Source of the DNA: Actinobacillus succinogenes 130Z
GTDB taxonomy: Bacteria; Pseudomonadota; Gammaproteobacteria; Enterobacterales; Pasteurellaceae
Length of the DNA stretch: 64,000 nucleotides
Direction of reading: 5' to 3'
NCBI RefSeq assembly: GCF_000017245.1
Contig: NC_009655.1
Location: 1,488,001-1,552,000, forward strand
In this document: positions 8,955 to 19,669 of the stretch, piece after piece
Numbering within the stretch: the first letter of the stretch is position 1
Layout: every line of letters begins with the position of its first letter
Program-made: the position numbers and the translations under genes
Notes under the pieces: generated by a model
Seen by the model: the letters and a program-made list of their open reading frames with translations, nothing else
Database searches by the model: none
Told to the model about the DNA's origin: nothing

Positions 8955-10634
8955 ATGGCAACAGCAAATATCGAACTACAAAGCGCAGCGGAACACGAGG
9001 CGCATCCAACTAATTTTATCCGCCAAATTATTGATGAAGATCTTGCCACCGGTAAGCATCACAACGTTTATACTCGTTTTCCGCCGGAACCGAACGGCTA
9101 TTTGCATATCGGTCATGCGAAATCGATTTGTCTGAACTTTGGTATCGCGCAGGATTACCACGGCAAATGTAACCTGCGTTTTGACGACACCAATCCGGTT
9201 AAAGAAGATGTGGAATATGTGGATTCCATCAAACAAGACGTGGAATGGCTAGGTTTTAACTGGGAAGGCGAACCGCGTTATGCCTCGGATTATTTTGATC
9301 AGCTTTACGGTTATGCGGTCGAGTTAATCGAAAAAGGCTTGGCGTACGTGGACGAACTTTCGCCCGAAGAAATGCGCGAATATCGCGGAACCCTAACCGA
9401 AGCGGGTAAAAACAGTCCTTATAGAGAACGCAGCGTAGCAGAAAATCTGGCATTGTTCGAAAAAATGCGTAACGGAGAATTTGCGGAAGGAAAAGCCTGT
9501 TTACGGGCTAAAATCGACATGGCGTCGCCGTTTATGGTAATGCGTGATCCGGTAATTTACCGCGTAAAATTCGCCAGTCACCATCAAACCGGTGATAAAT
9601 GGTGTATTTATCCGATGTATGATTTTACGCACTGTATTTCGGATGCCATCGAGCGGATTACCCATTCTCTTTGCACATTGGAATTTCAGGATAACCGACG
9701 CTTGTACGATTGGGTGTTGGAGCATATTTCTATCGAGCGTCCGTTGCCGCACCAATACGAATTTTCACGTCTGAATTTGGAAGGTACATTAACTTCTAAA
9801 CGTAAGTTATTGAAATTGGTGGAAGAAGGTGCGGTAGACGGTTGGGACGACCCGCGTATGCCGACCATTTCCGGTTTACGTCGCCGCGGTTATACGCCGG
9901 CTTCATTACGCGAATTTTGCCGCCGTATCGGGGTGACCAAGCAGGACAATGTAGTGGAATTCAGTGCGTTGGAAAGCTGCATTCGCGATGATTTAAATAT
10001 CAACGCGCCACGCGCAATGGCGGTGATTAATCCGTTAAAAGTTATAATCGAAAATTTTGAAACGCCGGAAACGCTGACGATGCCGAATCATCCGAATCGT
10101 GAAGAAATGGGCACGCGTCAAGTTCAGTTGACAAAAGAACTTTATATCGATCAGGCGGATTTCCGCGAAGAAGCGAATAAGCAGTACAAACGTTTGGTGT
10201 TAGGGAAAGAAGTCCGTCTGCGTAATGCGTATATCATTAAAGCGGAACGGGTGGAAAAAGATGCGGAAGGCAATATCGTTTGTGTGTATTGCAGTTACGA
10301 TCCGGAAACTCTCGGCAAAAATCCGTCGGACGGGCGTAAAGTGAAAGGCGTGATTCAATGGGTTTCCGCAACGGACTGTTTGCCGGCGGAATTCCGTCAG
10401 TATTCCCGTTTATTCACCATGCCGAATCCGGGCTCGGAAGAAGACATTATTGCCGCGATTAATCCGCAATCATTAGTAGTGAGACAAGGTTTTGTCGAGA
10501 GAAGTGTTGCGAACGCTCTATCTGAAAAAGCTTACCAGTTCGAGCGGGAAGGATATTATTGCGCGGACAGCAAAGACAGTCGTCCGGATCATTTAGTCTT
10601 TAATCTGACCGTGAGTTTAAAAGAGGGGTTTTAA
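8955..10634 (+). CDS. glnS: Glutaminyl-tRNA synthetase
   Basis: Charges tRNA-Gln. The 559-residue protein (E. coli 554) has the class I signature [22 protein letters not shown] at about 35-56, QEF-type residues and LTSKRKLL in place of KMSKS, as usual for GlnRS, which ends VMSKR in E. coli. The C-terminal anticodon-binding barrels are complete. The stop codon is one base before the ATG of a small lipoprotein gene. Confidence 0.98.
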   Translation: MATANIELQSAAEHEAHPTNFIRQIIDEDLATGKHHNVYTRFPPEPNGYLHIGHAKSICLNFGIAQDYHGKCNLRFDDTNPVKEDVEYVDSIKQDVEWLGFNWEGEPRYASDYFDQLYGYAVELIEKGLAYVDELSPEEMREYRGTLTEAGKNSPYRERSVAENLALFEKMRNGEFAEGKACLRAKIDMASPFMVMRDPVIYRVKFASHHQTGDKWCIYPMYDFTHCISDAIERITHSLCTLEFQDNRRLYDWVLEHISIERPLPHQYEFSRLNLEGTLTSKRKLLKLVEEGAVDGWDDPRMPTISGLRRRGYTPASLREFCRRIGVTKQDNVVEFSALESCIRDDLNINAPRAMAVINPLKVIIENFETPETLTMPNHPNREEMGTRQVQLTKELYIDQADFREEANKQYKRLVLGKEVRLRNAYIIKAERVEKDAEGNIVCVYCSYDPETLGKNPSDGRKVKGVIQWVSATDCLPAEFRQYSRLFTMPNPGSEEDIIAAINPQSLVVRQGFVERSVANALSEKAYQFEREGYYCADSKDSRPDHLVFNLTVSLKEGF

Positions 10635-10635
10635 C

Positions 10636-10782
10636 ATGAAAAAAATTATTTTACTGGTGGTAACGTCCGCATTTATTGTCGCGTGCTCACAACCGAAGGA
10701 TATTTATATTAATGGTTCGGAAGGCTCTCATTCCGGCTTAAAATACAATAAAACCGATAAGTCGTTCGACTTAAATCGTTAA
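10636..10782 (+). CDS. Small lipoprotein (48 aa), unknown function
   Basis: A 48-codon reading frame beginning one base after the glnS stop. MKKIILLVVTSAFIVAC is a complete lipoprotein signal with lipobox IVAC (Cys 17), followed by a 31-residue polar tail (SQPKDIYINGSEG...). GAGGGG lies 9-13 bases before the ATG, inside the end of glnS, so it is likely co-translated with glnS. It is too short for most automatic gene calls. I do not recognise a family. Confidence 0.75.
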   Translation: MKKIILLVVTSAFIVACSQPKDIYINGSEGSHSGLKYNKTDKSFDLNR

Positions 10783-10797
10783 TCGAAATAATAGCTG

Positions 10798-10836
10798 AAG
10801 TGCGGTCGGAAAATGTCCTGTTTTTTGACCGCACTT
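10798..10836. terminator. Uptake-word hairpin terminator after glnS-lipoprotein
   Basis: AAGTGCGGTC (10798-10807) pairs with GACCGCACTT (10827-10836). The T-run (10821-10826) lies in the loop, so the hairpin is likely but the terminator is not canonical. Confidence 0.6.
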
Positions 10837-10887
10837 TGCTTTGTACAAGAAGTGATTTGATTCTCAATACCGATTATGTAGTAAAAT

Positions 10888-11340
10888 ATGAATTTAGAAC
10901 CTGAATTCTGGAAACACAAATCCCTAAAGGAAATGAACGACGCCGAATGGGAAGCCTTGTGCGACGGCTGTGGAAAATGTTGTTACCGTAAATTTATTGA
11001 AGGTCGTGGAAAACGGGAAAAGCTGTATTATACGCGAATTGCCTGTAACTTGTTGGAGCTGGATACGGGAAAATGCGGTGATTATGCCAATCGTTTTAAA
11101 ATCGAGCGGGATTGTACCAAACTCACCAAAAAGAATCTGCCGGATTTCGGTTGGCTACCGGCAACCTGCGCCTATCGTTTGCTTTATGAAGGTAAACCCT
11201 TATTCTATTGGCATCCGTTAATATCCAATGATGAACGATCAGTAAAACGGGCGGGTATTTTAATTGAAAACGGTATTCACGAAAAAGACGTGATTGACTG
11301 GTTTGAATTTGTGATTGATGAAGATCACAAAACCGCCTAA
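10888..11340 (+). CDS. YcgN/UPF0260 family cysteine-cluster protein
   Basis: Function unknown; the family carries a cysteine cluster thought to bind a metal or Fe-S centre. The 150-residue protein matches E. coli YcgN (153 aa): WKHKSLKEMNDAEWEALCDGCGKCC (CxxCxxxCC-type cluster at about 26-33), then further Cys in IACNLLELDTGKC, RDCTKL and WLPATCAYRLL. No strong ribosome site is visible. The position between glnS and malQ matches H. influenzae (HI1355, from memory). It precedes the glycogen cluster, but nothing ties it to glycogen. Confidence 0.92.
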   Translation: MNLEPEFWKHKSLKEMNDAEWEALCDGCGKCCYRKFIEGRGKREKLYYTRIACNLLELDTGKCGDYANRFKIERDCTKLTKKNLPDFGWLPATCAYRLLYEGKPLFYWHPLISNDERSVKRAGILIENGIHEKDVIDWFEFVIDEDHKTA

Positions 11341-11404
11341 AAAATATTGTATTTATCGGTTGCTTGGTTAAAATGTAATTAGTTCGTTTTTACAGGGCAA
11401 CGCT

Positions 11405-13498
11405 ATGATGATTTCTCAACAGCAAAAAGATCTGGCGGAACAAGCGGGAATTGCAATTTCCCATTATTCCATTGATGGGGATTTGGTTTACGCTTCTCCT
11501 GAAACGATTAATTATTTCACCGCACTTTTACAACCGAGCGTGAAATCTTCACCAGCGCAAATGAACGATGTTTGGGTGGCTGTTGAAAATACGGCGTTTA
11601 GTGTAGATTTGACCCGCTTCTTTCCGACTCTTCCTGCGGAATTAACCTGTCAGCTTTTCAACGAACAGCGTCGCAAGATACGGGAAGACGGGGTTGCCCG
11701 GGGTTCAACAACAATTCTTATTCCTGCATTGGCCGCCGGTTATTACCGACTTCATCTGATTACGTCAGATCAATCCATACGAATCCGTTTATTGGTTTCT
11801 CCTGCCCAAGTTTATCAACCGACCTGTTTACAAAATGGTAAGGTCTGGGGAATTTCCGTTCAGCTTTACAGTTTGCGTTCCGAACGAAACTGGGGAATAG
11901 GCGATTTTGCCGATTTGCAGTATCTGATTGAAAGAGCGGTTAAATTCGGCGCAGATTTTATAGGTATTAGTCCGTTACACCAACTTTATACGGCGGTACC
12001 GGATTGGGCAAGTCCTTACAGTGCGGCATCCCGTCGTTGGTTGAATACCTTATATATTGCCGTAGATACGTTGCCTGAATTCAAATCCAGCCGTTCCGTT
12101 CAAAAGTGGTATCATGATCATGCGGAGCAGATCTCCGTTTTGCGGCAGCTGGATACCGTCGAATATGAAACAGTTTCTGCGTTAAAAATGACCGCACTTG
12201 AACAGCTTTTTTCGTTTTCAAGACGCAGTAAATCCAAATCTATCGTTGCTCGTCGACGACAGTTTTTAGCTTTTGTAAAAGCGAAAGGTAAAGGGTTACG
12301 GAATCAGGCGCTTTTTCAGGTATTGGATAATATTGAACAACAGGGGTTGCCTGAGGACGAAAACCGAATAGGTTGGTTGGGTTGGCGGAAGGAATGGCAA
12401 CGTCTCACCCCGAAATGCCGTCGAGAATTACTGACGAAATATGCCGATCGCGTAGAGTTTTTCATGTGGTTGCAATGGTTGGCTGAGATTCAGTTGGCGG
12501 AAGTACAGGAATTTGGCCGTCAAAAAGGTATGGCGTTGGGCATTTACGGCGATTTAGCGGTGCAAAGTTCCCGTGGTAGCGCGGATGTTTGGGCGCATCC
12601 TGATCTATACTGTGTGAATGCTTCTATTGGCGCTCCGCCGGATCCGCTCGGTCCTGTGGGGCAGAATTGGAATCTGCCGCCTTATAATCCGAACGAATTA
12701 ATTGCCGAAGGATTTGAACCGTTTATTGAATTACTGCGGGCTAATATGAAACATTTCGGCGTGCTGCGTATTGATCATATTATGGGGTTATTCCGTTTGT
12801 GGTTAATTCCGCAGGATAAAAAAGCGTCGGACGGTTGTTATGTGTATTATCCGTTTGAGGCATTCATGGCAATTTTAGCGATTGAAAGCCGGCGTAATCA
12901 ATGTCTGATCGTAGGAGAAGATCTCGGTATCGTTTCCGACGAAGTGCGGTCGAAATTAACAGAGTTTTCCGTTTTTTCTTATTTCGTATTGTATTTCGCC
13001 CGTCAGGGCAAATTCTTCCCGCATACCGACGATTTCCCCCGTAATGCTTTTGCCACAATCGGTACTCATGATTTGGCCTCGTTAAGTGCGTTCTGGCATT
13101 GTCGGGATCTGGATATTTTCCGTGATTTACAGGTTTTAACGGACGATGAGCTGCAACAAAAATATGACCTGCGTGTGGAAGACAAACAGGCTCTATTGGA
13201 TACTTTGCACCGTGACGGTTATTTACCGCCGGATTATGAGGGAGACGCATTAAGCATGGCAATGCATGATCACTTAAGTGAGGTGATTCATCAATATCTG
13301 GCGAAAGGGCAAAGCCGTTTAATCGGGGTTCAGTTAGAAAATTTAATTGGACAGGAAATTTCCTTTAATTTACCGGGAACTTCGAAAGAATATCCGAATT
13401 GGCGTAAAAAGCTTGCCGTCCCCCTGGAACAGATTTTCAGTGATAATAGGATTCAATCGTTACTTTCCGTCATTCATCATGACAGACATTCAAAATAG
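11405..13498 (+). CDS. malQ: 4-alpha-glucanotransferase (amylomaltase, GH77)
   Basis: Disproportionates maltodextrins, moving glucan chains between acceptors; here it would recycle the short dextrins left by GlgX and GlgP. The 697 residues match enterobacterial MalQ. Visible motifs: [56 protein letters not shown] (250s-loop equivalent), [13 protein letters not shown] with the nucleophile Asp, VGEDLGIV with the acid/base Glu, and ATIGTHDL with the third Asp. Eleven bases separate its stop from glgB, so the two are co-transcribed. An internal uptake word lies near 11519. Confidence 0.97.
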   Translation: MMISQQQKDLAEQAGIAISHYSIDGDLVYASPETINYFTALLQPSVKSSPAQMNDVWVAVENTAFSVDLTRFFPTLPAELTCQLFNEQRRKIREDGVARGSTTILIPALAAGYYRLHLITSDQSIRIRLLVSPAQVYQPTCLQNGKVWGISVQLYSLRSERNWGIGDFADLQYLIERAVKFGADFIGISPLHQLYTAVPDWASPYSAASRRWLNTLYIAVDTLPEFKSSRSVQKWYHDHAEQISVLRQLDTVEYETVSALKMTALEQLFSFSRRSKSKSIVARRRQFLAFVKAKGKGLRNQALFQVLDNIEQQGLPEDENRIGWLGWRKEWQRLTPKCRRELLTKYADRVEFFMWLQWLAEIQLAEVQEFGRQKGMALGIYGDLAVQSSRGSADVWAHPDLYCVNASIGAPPDPLGPVGQNWNLPPYNPNELIAEGFEPFIELLRANMKHFGVLRIDHIMGLFRLWLIPQDKKASDGCYVYYPFEAFMAILAIESRRNQCLIVGEDLGIVSDEVRSKLTEFSVFSYFVLYFARQGKFFPHTDDFPRNAFATIGTHDLASLSAFWHCRDLDIFRDLQVLTDDELQQKYDLRVEDKQALLDTLHRDGYLPPDYEGDALSMAMHDHLSEVIHQYLAKGQSRLIGVQLENLIGQEISFNLPGTSKEYPNWRKKLAVPLEQIFSDNRIQSLLSVIHHDRHSK

Positions 13499-13509
13499 AG
13501 AGCAGACTT

Positions 13510-15999
13510 ATGACAACATTCGTAACACAAGATACCATTAACGCCTTCTTTGACGGACGTCACGCCGATCCGTTCGCCGTACTGGGCATGCATGAAACGG
13601 ATAACGGGATTGAAATCCGTGCCTTATTGCCGGATGCCGGACGGGTCGTTGTGATTGATAAAGAAACACAGGATGAAGTATGCGAATTATCCCGTATTGA
13701 CGAACGGGGATTTTTCGCCGGTATTATGCCGCAACGAAACAGTTTCTTTAATTATCAATTACAGGTTTCCTGGGGAAATGAGGTGCTTCGAATTGAAGAT
13801 CCGTATCGTTTTCATCCGATGATTCAGGAATTGGATAATTGGTTGTTAGCGGAAGGTTCCCACCTGCGTCCTTATGAAGTATTGGGGGCGCATTTTATGG
13901 AGTGTGACCATGTATCCGGTGTGAATTTCCGTTTATGGGCACCGAATGCCAAACGGGTTTCCGTTGTGGGCGATTTCAATTACTGGGACGGTCGCCGTCA
14001 CCCGATGCGTTTCCATCAGGCCAGCGGGGTATGGGAACTCTTTATTCCGAAAGTGGCATTAGGCGATTTGTATAAATTCGAACTATTGGATAACAATAAC
14101 CGTTTACGGTTGAAATCGGATCCTTATGCCTTTGCGGCACAGCTCCGTCCGGATACCGCTTCTCAAATCAGCGTATTACCTGAAATTCAGGAAATGACGG
14201 CAGCACGCCGTAAAGCCAATCAACTTGATCAACCGATTTCTATTTATGAAGTTCACCTCGGTTCATGGCGTCGTAATTTAGCCAATAATTTCTGGTTAAA
14301 CTATGATGAAATCGCCGATGAGTTGATTCCTTATGTGAAAGAGATGGGGTTCACCCATATTGAATTGCTGCCGATTTCCGAATTCCCGTTTGACGGTTCA
14401 TGGGGGTATCAGCCTATCGGGCTATATGCGCCGACCAGTCGTTTCGGTTCGCCGGAGGGGTTTAAACGTTTTGTCGATAAAGCTCATGCGGCGGGTATTA
14501 ATGTTATTCTCGACTGGGTACCGGGGCACTTTCCAAGCGACACCCACGGTTTGGCAACATTCGACGGTACGGCGTTGTACGAGCATGCGGATCCGAAAGA
14601 AGGTTATCATCAGGACTGGAATACTTTAATTTATAACTACGGACGCCATGAAGTGAAAAATTATTTGTCCGGAAATGCGCTTTATTGGGTAGAACGGTTC
14701 GGTTTGGACGGTATCCGTGTTGATGCCGTAGCGTCAATGATTTATCGTGACTACAGTCGTCGTGACGGCGAATGGATTCCTAATCAATACGGCGGACGGG
14801 AAAATCTGGAAGCCATCGAATTTCTAAAACATACTAATTATATTCTTGGTACCGAACATCCGGGCGTTATGTGTGTGGCGGAAGAATCCACCGCCTTTGC
14901 CGGTGTCACCTTACCACCGGAAAACGGAGGGTTGGGATTTAATTTCAAATGGAATATGGGATGGATGAACGATACTTTGTCTTACATGAAATTGGATCCG
15001 ATTTATCGTCAATATAATCACAGCAAACTGACTTTCGGTATGCTGTATCAATACAGCGAAAACTTTGTATTACCTTTGTCTCATGACGAAGTTGTACACG
15101 GTAAATGTTCATTATTGGATAAGATGCCGGGCGACACATGGCAAAAATTTGCTAATTTGCGGGCATATTACGGTTATATGTGGGCGTATCCGGGTAAAAA
15201 ATTATTGTTCATGGGAAATGAATTTGCACAAGGCCGGGAGTGGAATTATCAAGAAAGCCTGGACTGGTATCTATTGGATGAATTCCACGGCGGCGGCTGG
15301 CATAGCGGCGTACAACGCCTGGTTAAAGATTTGAATAAAACCTACCAGAAACAGAGCGCACTTTATCAACTGGATACCAAGCCGGAAGGCTTTGAATGGC
15401 TGGTAGTGGATGATGCGCAAAATTCCGTGTTTGTTTTTGAGCGTCGTAATGCCAAAGGTGAACCGCTCATCGTTGTCAGTAACTTTACTCCGGTTCCGAG
15501 AGAAAATTACCGTTTTGGTGTAAATGTAGCAGGAAGCTATGAAGAAATCTTAAATACGGATGCCGATATTTATAAAGGTTCAGGGTTGAATAACGGCGGT
15601 GTGATTGATAGTGAAGAGATTGAAAGCCACGGCAAAACGCAATCCATTTCTATTACGGTACCGCCATTAGCAACGGTTTATTTCAAATTAAAGTCCGCCC
15701 GTAAAGTTGCCTCTCCCAGAAAGGTAACAAAGAAAAAAACAACGGCGGACGGAGCCGAGGCTACTGCGAAAAATGCGTCCGCATCAAAAGCGACTAAAGT
15801 GAGTACGAAGAAAACCGTGAAATCTAGTGAAGCAAAACCGGTAAAAGCTGCAACGAAGTCATCTGTAACTAAGGTCGCAACGAAAAAATCAACGGATAAA
15901 CCTACTGCAAAAGCAACGCGGACGAAAAAGGCTACTGTGACCAAAACGGCGAAAGCCTCAGCAAAAACAACCGCAAAGAAAACAAAAGATAATGCATAA
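13510..15999 (+). CDS. glgB: Glycogen branching enzyme with an H1-like basic C-terminal tail
   Basis: Adds alpha-1,6 branches to glycogen. Residues 1 to about 727 correspond to the whole E. coli enzyme (728 aa): N-terminal carbohydrate-binding modules, then a GH13 core with [21 protein letters not shown] (nucleophile Asp), CVAEESTAF (acid Glu) and [11 protein letters not shown]. After YFKLKSAR the chain continues for about 102 residues (bases 15691-15996) made almost wholly of Lys, Ala, Thr, Ser and Val, with repeated KxTxKK/AKATK patterns like histone H1 tails or the AlgP repeats. The tail has no stop or frame break, so the 829-residue length appears genuine. A hairpin separates it from glgX. 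Confidence 0.97.
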   Translation: MTTFVTQDTINAFFDGRHADPFAVLGMHETDNGIEIRALLPDAGRVVVIDKETQDEVCELSRIDERGFFAGIMPQRNSFFNYQLQVSWGNEVLRIEDPYRFHPMIQELDNWLLAEGSHLRPYEVLGAHFMECDHVSGVNFRLWAPNAKRVSVVGDFNYWDGRRHPMRFHQASGVWELFIPKVALGDLYKFELLDNNNRLRLKSDPYAFAAQLRPDTASQISVLPEIQEMTAARRKANQLDQPISIYEVHLGSWRRNLANNFWLNYDEIADELIPYVKEMGFTHIELLPISEFPFDGSWGYQPIGLYAPTSRFGSPEGFKRFVDKAHAAGINVILDWVPGHFPSDTHGLATFDGTALYEHADPKEGYHQDWNTLIYNYGRHEVKNYLSGNALYWVERFGLDGIRVDAVASMIYRDYSRRDGEWIPNQYGGRENLEAIEFLKHTNYILGTEHPGVMCVAEESTAFAGVTLPPENGGLGFNFKWNMGWMNDTLSYMKLDPIYRQYNHSKLTFGMLYQYSENFVLPLSHDEVVHGKCSLLDKMPGDTWQKFANLRAYYGYMWAYPGKKLLFMGNEFAQGREWNYQESLDWYLLDEFHGGGWHSGVQRLVKDLNKTYQKQSALYQLDTKPEGFEWLVVDDAQNSVFVFERRNAKGEPLIVVSNFTPVPRENYRFGVNVAGSYEEILNTDADIYKGSGLNNGGVIDSEEIESHGKTQSISITVPPLATVYFKLKSARKVASPRKVTKKKTTADGAEATAKNASASKATKVSTKKTVKSSEAKPVKAATKSSVTKVATKKSTDKPTAKATRTKKATVTKTAKASAKTTAKKTKDNA

Positions 16000-16004
16000 A
16001 ATAT

Positions 16005-16030
16005 AAAAGGCGGGCGAGAGTTCGCCTTTT
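16005..16030 (+). terminator. Intergenic hairpin between glgB and glgX
   Basis: AAAAGGCG (16005-16012) pairs with CGCCTTTT (16023-16030) around a 10-base loop. It is followed by TCC rather than a long T-run, so partial termination or mRNA processing is as likely as full termination. Confidence 0.5.
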
Positions 16031-16049
16031 CCGCATGAGGTAACTAGAG

Positions 16050-18053
16050 ATGGATACTCAAAAAGGTTCGCCTTATCCGCTTGGAGCAACGCTGAAAAAA
16101 GTTAAAAATCAATGGGGTGTGAATTTCGCCTTATTTTCGGCGCAGGCAAGAGCGGTAGAATTATGTTTATTTGATCGATTTGATCATGAATTACGTTTTT
16201 CCGTTTTGGAAAAGACCAATGATATTTTCCATATTTGGATTCCGGGAGTACCGGTCGGAACGAAATACGGTTACCGGATTTACGGACGCCATGATTATGT
16301 GGTGAATTTTGAGCGTACATTGAGTAATTCAAACAAATTAATGTTGGATCCTTATGCTAAGGCTGTAGTCGGCAAACCGGACTTAAGTACGATAGAAGCG
16401 CAATCATGGTTCGTGCTAAACGATGAACGGGATAATGCTAAACTCGTACCGAAGTCCGTAGTGGTAGACGGTACGTTTAAATGGGGACGGGACAATCATC
16501 CGCGTACGCCTTGGTCTAAAACGGTAATTTATGAATTACATGTAAAAGGATTCACTCAATTACAGCAAAATCTTCCGAAACGAATTCGGGGAACGTATAA
16601 GGGATTGGCGCATTCTGCGACTATTGATTATCTAAAATCTTTAGGTATTACGGCGGTGGAATTGCAGCCGATTAATTATATGCTGGACGAGCAGCATTTA
16701 CAGGAAAAAGGGCTGGTGAATTATTGGGGCTATAACCCGTTGGCAATGTTTGCCGTTGAACCCCGTTATGCCGCCACGGATGATCCGCTGAATGAATTTA
16801 AAACCATGGTAAAAACACTGCATAAAGCGGGTATTGAAGTGATTTTAGATGTGGTGTTCAATCATACTGCGGAATCGGAAAAATTTCATTCTACCTTCAG
16901 TCAGCGCGGAATTGACGACAGTTATTATTACTGGCATGACGCGGAGGGCTGTTATCTGAATTGGACAGGTTGCGGCAATATGCTGAATTTGTCTTTGCCG
17001 CAAACCCGCCGTTGGGTAATAGATTGTCTAAAATACTGGGTAGAAGAATGTCATGTTGATGGATTTCGTTTTGATTTAGCACCGGCATTAGGGCGTGATT
17101 CACCTGCTTTTAATCCGAATGCGGCGCTATTTAGTGAAATTTTTGACGAACCGAGTCTGCATCAGACTAAATTTATTGCCGAACCTTGGGATATCGGCGT
17201 CGAAGGTTACCAATTAGGCAATTTTCCGCCGTTTTTCAGCGAATGGAATGACCGTTATCGTGACGAGGTCACAAGATTTTGGTTGTGGAAAAGCGGTGAT
17301 GTGGGGGCTTTGGCTTCCCGTATTGCGGGATCCAGCGATATTTTCAAAAAAAGTAAACGTCTACCGCATAATTCCGTGAATTTTATCACAGCGCATGACG
17401 GATTTACTTTGCGGGATTTAGTCAGTTATAACTATAAACATAATGAAGCGAATGGCGAACACAATCGTGACGGACGAGATGTCAATTACAGTTATAATCA
17501 TGGTTATGAAGGTAGAGTCGATCATTTGTTCGGCAGTGAACGAAAAACGATTGAGAACCACCGTTACTTGAGTTCCGGAGCACTATTATGTTCATTATTG
17601 TTATCTAACGGTACGCCGATGTTATTGGCCGGAGATGAAATCGGGCATAGCCAGGACGGTAATAACAACGCATATTGTCAGGACAATAAAACTACCTGGA
17701 TTGACTGGTCAAAACAGGATGTCCGCTTATTGAATCTGGTGAGGGAAGTCATTGCTTTGCGTAAACATATCCGCAGCCTGCAAAGCGATGCCTGGTGGAC
17801 GGATGAGAATGTGCAGTGGCTGAATGATTCGGGGCAAGCTATGGCGGCGGTCGACTGGCATAATCAGGGCAGAAAATCCCTACAGATTATGCTGGATGAA
17901 AAATGGCTGTTTTTGATAAATGGCAAAGCGGAATTACAGGTTTTTCGTCTTCCGCCGGGAAAATGGCAAGTGAGAGCGGGTAATTACTTGGAAAAAAGTC
18001 AGGGAAAACTCGTAATGAGCGACTTAGGTTTTTGCGTATTGTCCCGTCATTAA
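16050..18053 (+). CDS. glgX: Glycogen debranching enzyme GlgX
   Basis: Hydrolyses alpha-1,6 branches of phosphorylase-limited glycogen, releasing maltotetraose for MalQ and GlgP. The 667-residue protein has the isoamylase-type N-terminal domain (PYPLGATLKK, VNFALFSAQARAVELCLFD) and a GH13 core: EVILDVVFNHTAE, VDGFRFDLAPALGRD (nucleophile), FIAEPWDIG (acid) and FITAHDGFTLRDLVSY. GAGGTAACTAGAG supplies the ribosome site 50 bases after glgB. Its stop is followed by the 264-base regulatory gap before glgC. Confidence 0.97.
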   Translation: MDTQKGSPYPLGATLKKVKNQWGVNFALFSAQARAVELCLFDRFDHELRFSVLEKTNDIFHIWIPGVPVGTKYGYRIYGRHDYVVNFERTLSNSNKLMLDPYAKAVVGKPDLSTIEAQSWFVLNDERDNAKLVPKSVVVDGTFKWGRDNHPRTPWSKTVIYELHVKGFTQLQQNLPKRIRGTYKGLAHSATIDYLKSLGITAVELQPINYMLDEQHLQEKGLVNYWGYNPLAMFAVEPRYAATDDPLNEFKTMVKTLHKAGIEVILDVVFNHTAESEKFHSTFSQRGIDDSYYYWHDAEGCYLNWTGCGNMLNLSLPQTRRWVIDCLKYWVEECHVDGFRFDLAPALGRDSPAFNPNAALFSEIFDEPSLHQTKFIAEPWDIGVEGYQLGNFPPFFSEWNDRYRDEVTRFWLWKSGDVGALASRIAGSSDIFKKSKRLPHNSVNFITAHDGFTLRDLVSYNYKHNEANGEHNRDGRDVNYSYNHGYEGRVDHLFGSERKTIENHRYLSSGALLCSLLLSNGTPMLLAGDEIGHSQDGNNNAYCQDNKTTWIDWSKQDVRLLNLVREVIALRKHIRSLQSDAWWTDENVQWLNDSGQAMAAVDWHNQGRKSLQIMLDEKWLFLINGKAELQVFRLPPGKWQVRAGNYLEKSQGKLVMSDLGFCVLSRH

Positions 18054-18138
18054 GGTTTGTTTATGAAAGGTAAACGGACCTTAATATAATTAAAAAACGA
18101 TATATTTTTTGACCGCACTTTTAATGAATATTCAATTA

Positions 18139-18180
18139 TGTGATCTATCTCATGGTTTATTTTTGAAGAATAGTTATAAT
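18139..18180 (+). promoter_or_regulatory. Class II-like CRP-dependent promoter of glgCAP
   Basis: TGTGATCTATCTCATG at 18139-18154 matches the CRP consensus perfectly in the left half and in three of five bases in the right. A perfect TATAAT lies at 18175-18180. A start near 18187 puts the CRP centre at about -40.5 to -41.5, the class II position. The -35 region (ATGGTT, 18152-18157) is poor, as expected when CRP is needed. A 130-base leader precedes the glgC ATG. Confidence 0.65.
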
Positions 18181-18317
18181 ATGGACATTGCAAACGATTG
18201 CTTCGTTTGATTGTGAAGATTTTAATTACGTTGCATACTAAATCGTTTCACGCATGATTGTTGTTAGTTGATTATCGTAGTGACCTGTTAAATTTCTGTA
18301 CATATGGGAGAGTAAAT

Positions 18318-19613
18318 ATGAGCAAAGTAATAACAAAGTATGATCTGGTAGGAGATACCCTAGTGTTGATTTTAGCAGGCGGACGAGGTTCTCGACTTCA
18401 TGAACTGACGGATAAACGGGCAAAACCCGCATTATATTTCGGCGGTAATCGTCGAATCATTGACTTTGCGTTATCTAACTGTATTAATTCCGGATTGAAT
18501 AGAATCGGCGTGATAACCCAATATGCCGCGCATTCGTTATTGCGTCATTTGCAGACCGGTTGGTCATTTCTACCGCAGGAACGCGGTGAATTTGTGGATA
18601 TGTTACCGGCCCGTCAGCAAATTGACGATAATACCTGGTATCGCGGTACGGCCGATTCGGTTTACCAGAATATGGCTATCATTAAAAATCACTATAAACC
18701 TAAATATATATTGATTTTAGCCGGTGACCATATTTATAAAATGGATTACTCGCAAATGATTTTGGATCACGTGAACAGCGGGGCGAAATGTACTGTAGGC
18801 TGTATCGAAGTACCGCGAGAATCTGCGAAAGAATTCGGTGTTATGGCCGTGAATGAGAATTTAAAAGTCAAAGCATTCGTAGAAAAACCGTCTGATCCGC
18901 CGGCGATGATCGGTAAACCGAATTCATCGTTAGCTTCTATGGGGATTTATGTCTTTAATGCGGAGTATTTATATGAAACATTGGAACGTACGGTGAATAG
19001 TCCGCAGACCTCACATGATTTCGGTAAAGATATTATGCCGATGGCGTTAGAGGACGAGGTTCTTTATGCGCATCCGTTCGATCGCTCTTGTATGGGACGT
19101 AATACCGAAGGTGAAATCTATTGGCGTGATGTCGGAACTTTGGACAGTTACTGGCAATCCAATATCGATTTAGTTTCAAAAGAACCGCAATTGGATATTT
19201 ATGATCAAACTTGGCCGATTCGCGGTAACCCGGTACAGGCTTATCCTTCGAAATTCTTCTATGATGATCCGGCTTGCAAGCAAGTAGACAATTCGCTCAT
19301 TGCCGGCGGTTGTGTCATTACTAACGCTTCTATCAGTTATTCGGTACTGTTTGACAATATCCATGTGAACGAAGGAACGCTAATCGATGAAAGCGTGATC
19401 CTGCCACAAGTTAAAGTCGGTAAAAATTGTATTTTAAAACGTTGTATCGTTGATCGCCACGTTCAAATTCCGGACGGTATGCAAATTGGTGTGGATCCTG
19501 AAGAGGACAGCAAACATTTCCGTATCAGTTCAAAAGGAATCGTATTAGTTACGGAAAAAATGTTGCAGAAAATGAAAGGCGAAACAGTTAAATCGGAAGA
19601 TGATTTAGATTAA
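18318..19613 (+). CDS. glgC: Glucose-1-phosphate adenylyltransferase (ADP-glucose pyrophosphorylase)
   Basis: Makes ADP-glucose, the committed and allosterically controlled step of glycogen synthesis. I start at 18318 (MSKVITKYDLVGDTLVLI), where GGGAGAG lies upstream; this gives 431 residues, the same as E. coli GlgC. The pyrophosphorylase signature GGRGSRLHELTDKRAKPALYFGG sits near 27-49, followed by TQYAAHSLLRHLQTGW and the catalytic region LAGDHIYKMDY. FGVMAVNE and VEKPSDPP follow, and a left-handed beta-helix domain ends the chain (NCILKRCIVDRHVQIPDG). A CRP-type promoter and a 264-base gap set it apart from glgX, so glgC-glgA-glgP may be separately induced. Confidence 0.97.
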   Translation: MSKVITKYDLVGDTLVLILAGGRGSRLHELTDKRAKPALYFGGNRRIIDFALSNCINSGLNRIGVITQYAAHSLLRHLQTGWSFLPQERGEFVDMLPARQQIDDNTWYRGTADSVYQNMAIIKNHYKPKYILILAGDHIYKMDYSQMILDHVNSGAKCTVGCIEVPRESAKEFGVMAVNENLKVKAFVEKPSDPPAMIGKPNSSLASMGIYVFNAEYLYETLERTVNSPQTSHDFGKDIMPMALEDEVLYAHPFDRSCMGRNTEGEIYWRDVGTLDSYWQSNIDLVSKEPQLDIYDQTWPIRGNPVQAYPSKFFYDDPACKQVDNSLIAGGCVITNASISYSVLFDNIHVNEGTLIDESVILPQVKVGKNCILKRCIVDRHVQIPDGMQIGVDPEEDSKHFRISSKGIVLVTEKMLQKMKGETVKSEDDLD

Positions 19614-19623
19614 ATTAATCATT

Positions 19624-19646
19624 GCGGTGTACTTTATGTACACCGC
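19624..19646 (+). terminator. Strong hairpin between glgC and glgA
   Basis: GCGGTGTAC (19624-19632) and GTACACCGC (19638-19646) form a perfect 9-bp stem with a TTTAT loop, 10 bases after the glgC stop. Only a weak T-rich tail (CTCTTTATC) follows, so it may trim or protect the transcript rather than stop it. It lies inside the upstream extension that an over-long glgA call would include. Confidence 0.55.
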
Positions 19647-19669
19647 CTCTTTATCGGAAAGTAAAAAGT

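Noticed and set aside
12864..13262. 132-codon minus-strand frame within malQ
   Set aside because: It lies wholly within conserved GH77 sequence with no start signals; a shadow frame.
15678..15944. 88-codon hydrophobic minus-strand frame opposite the GlgB tail
   Set aside because: Lys/Ala/Thr codons read backwards give Phe/Val/Ala-rich protein; it is a shadow of the tail.
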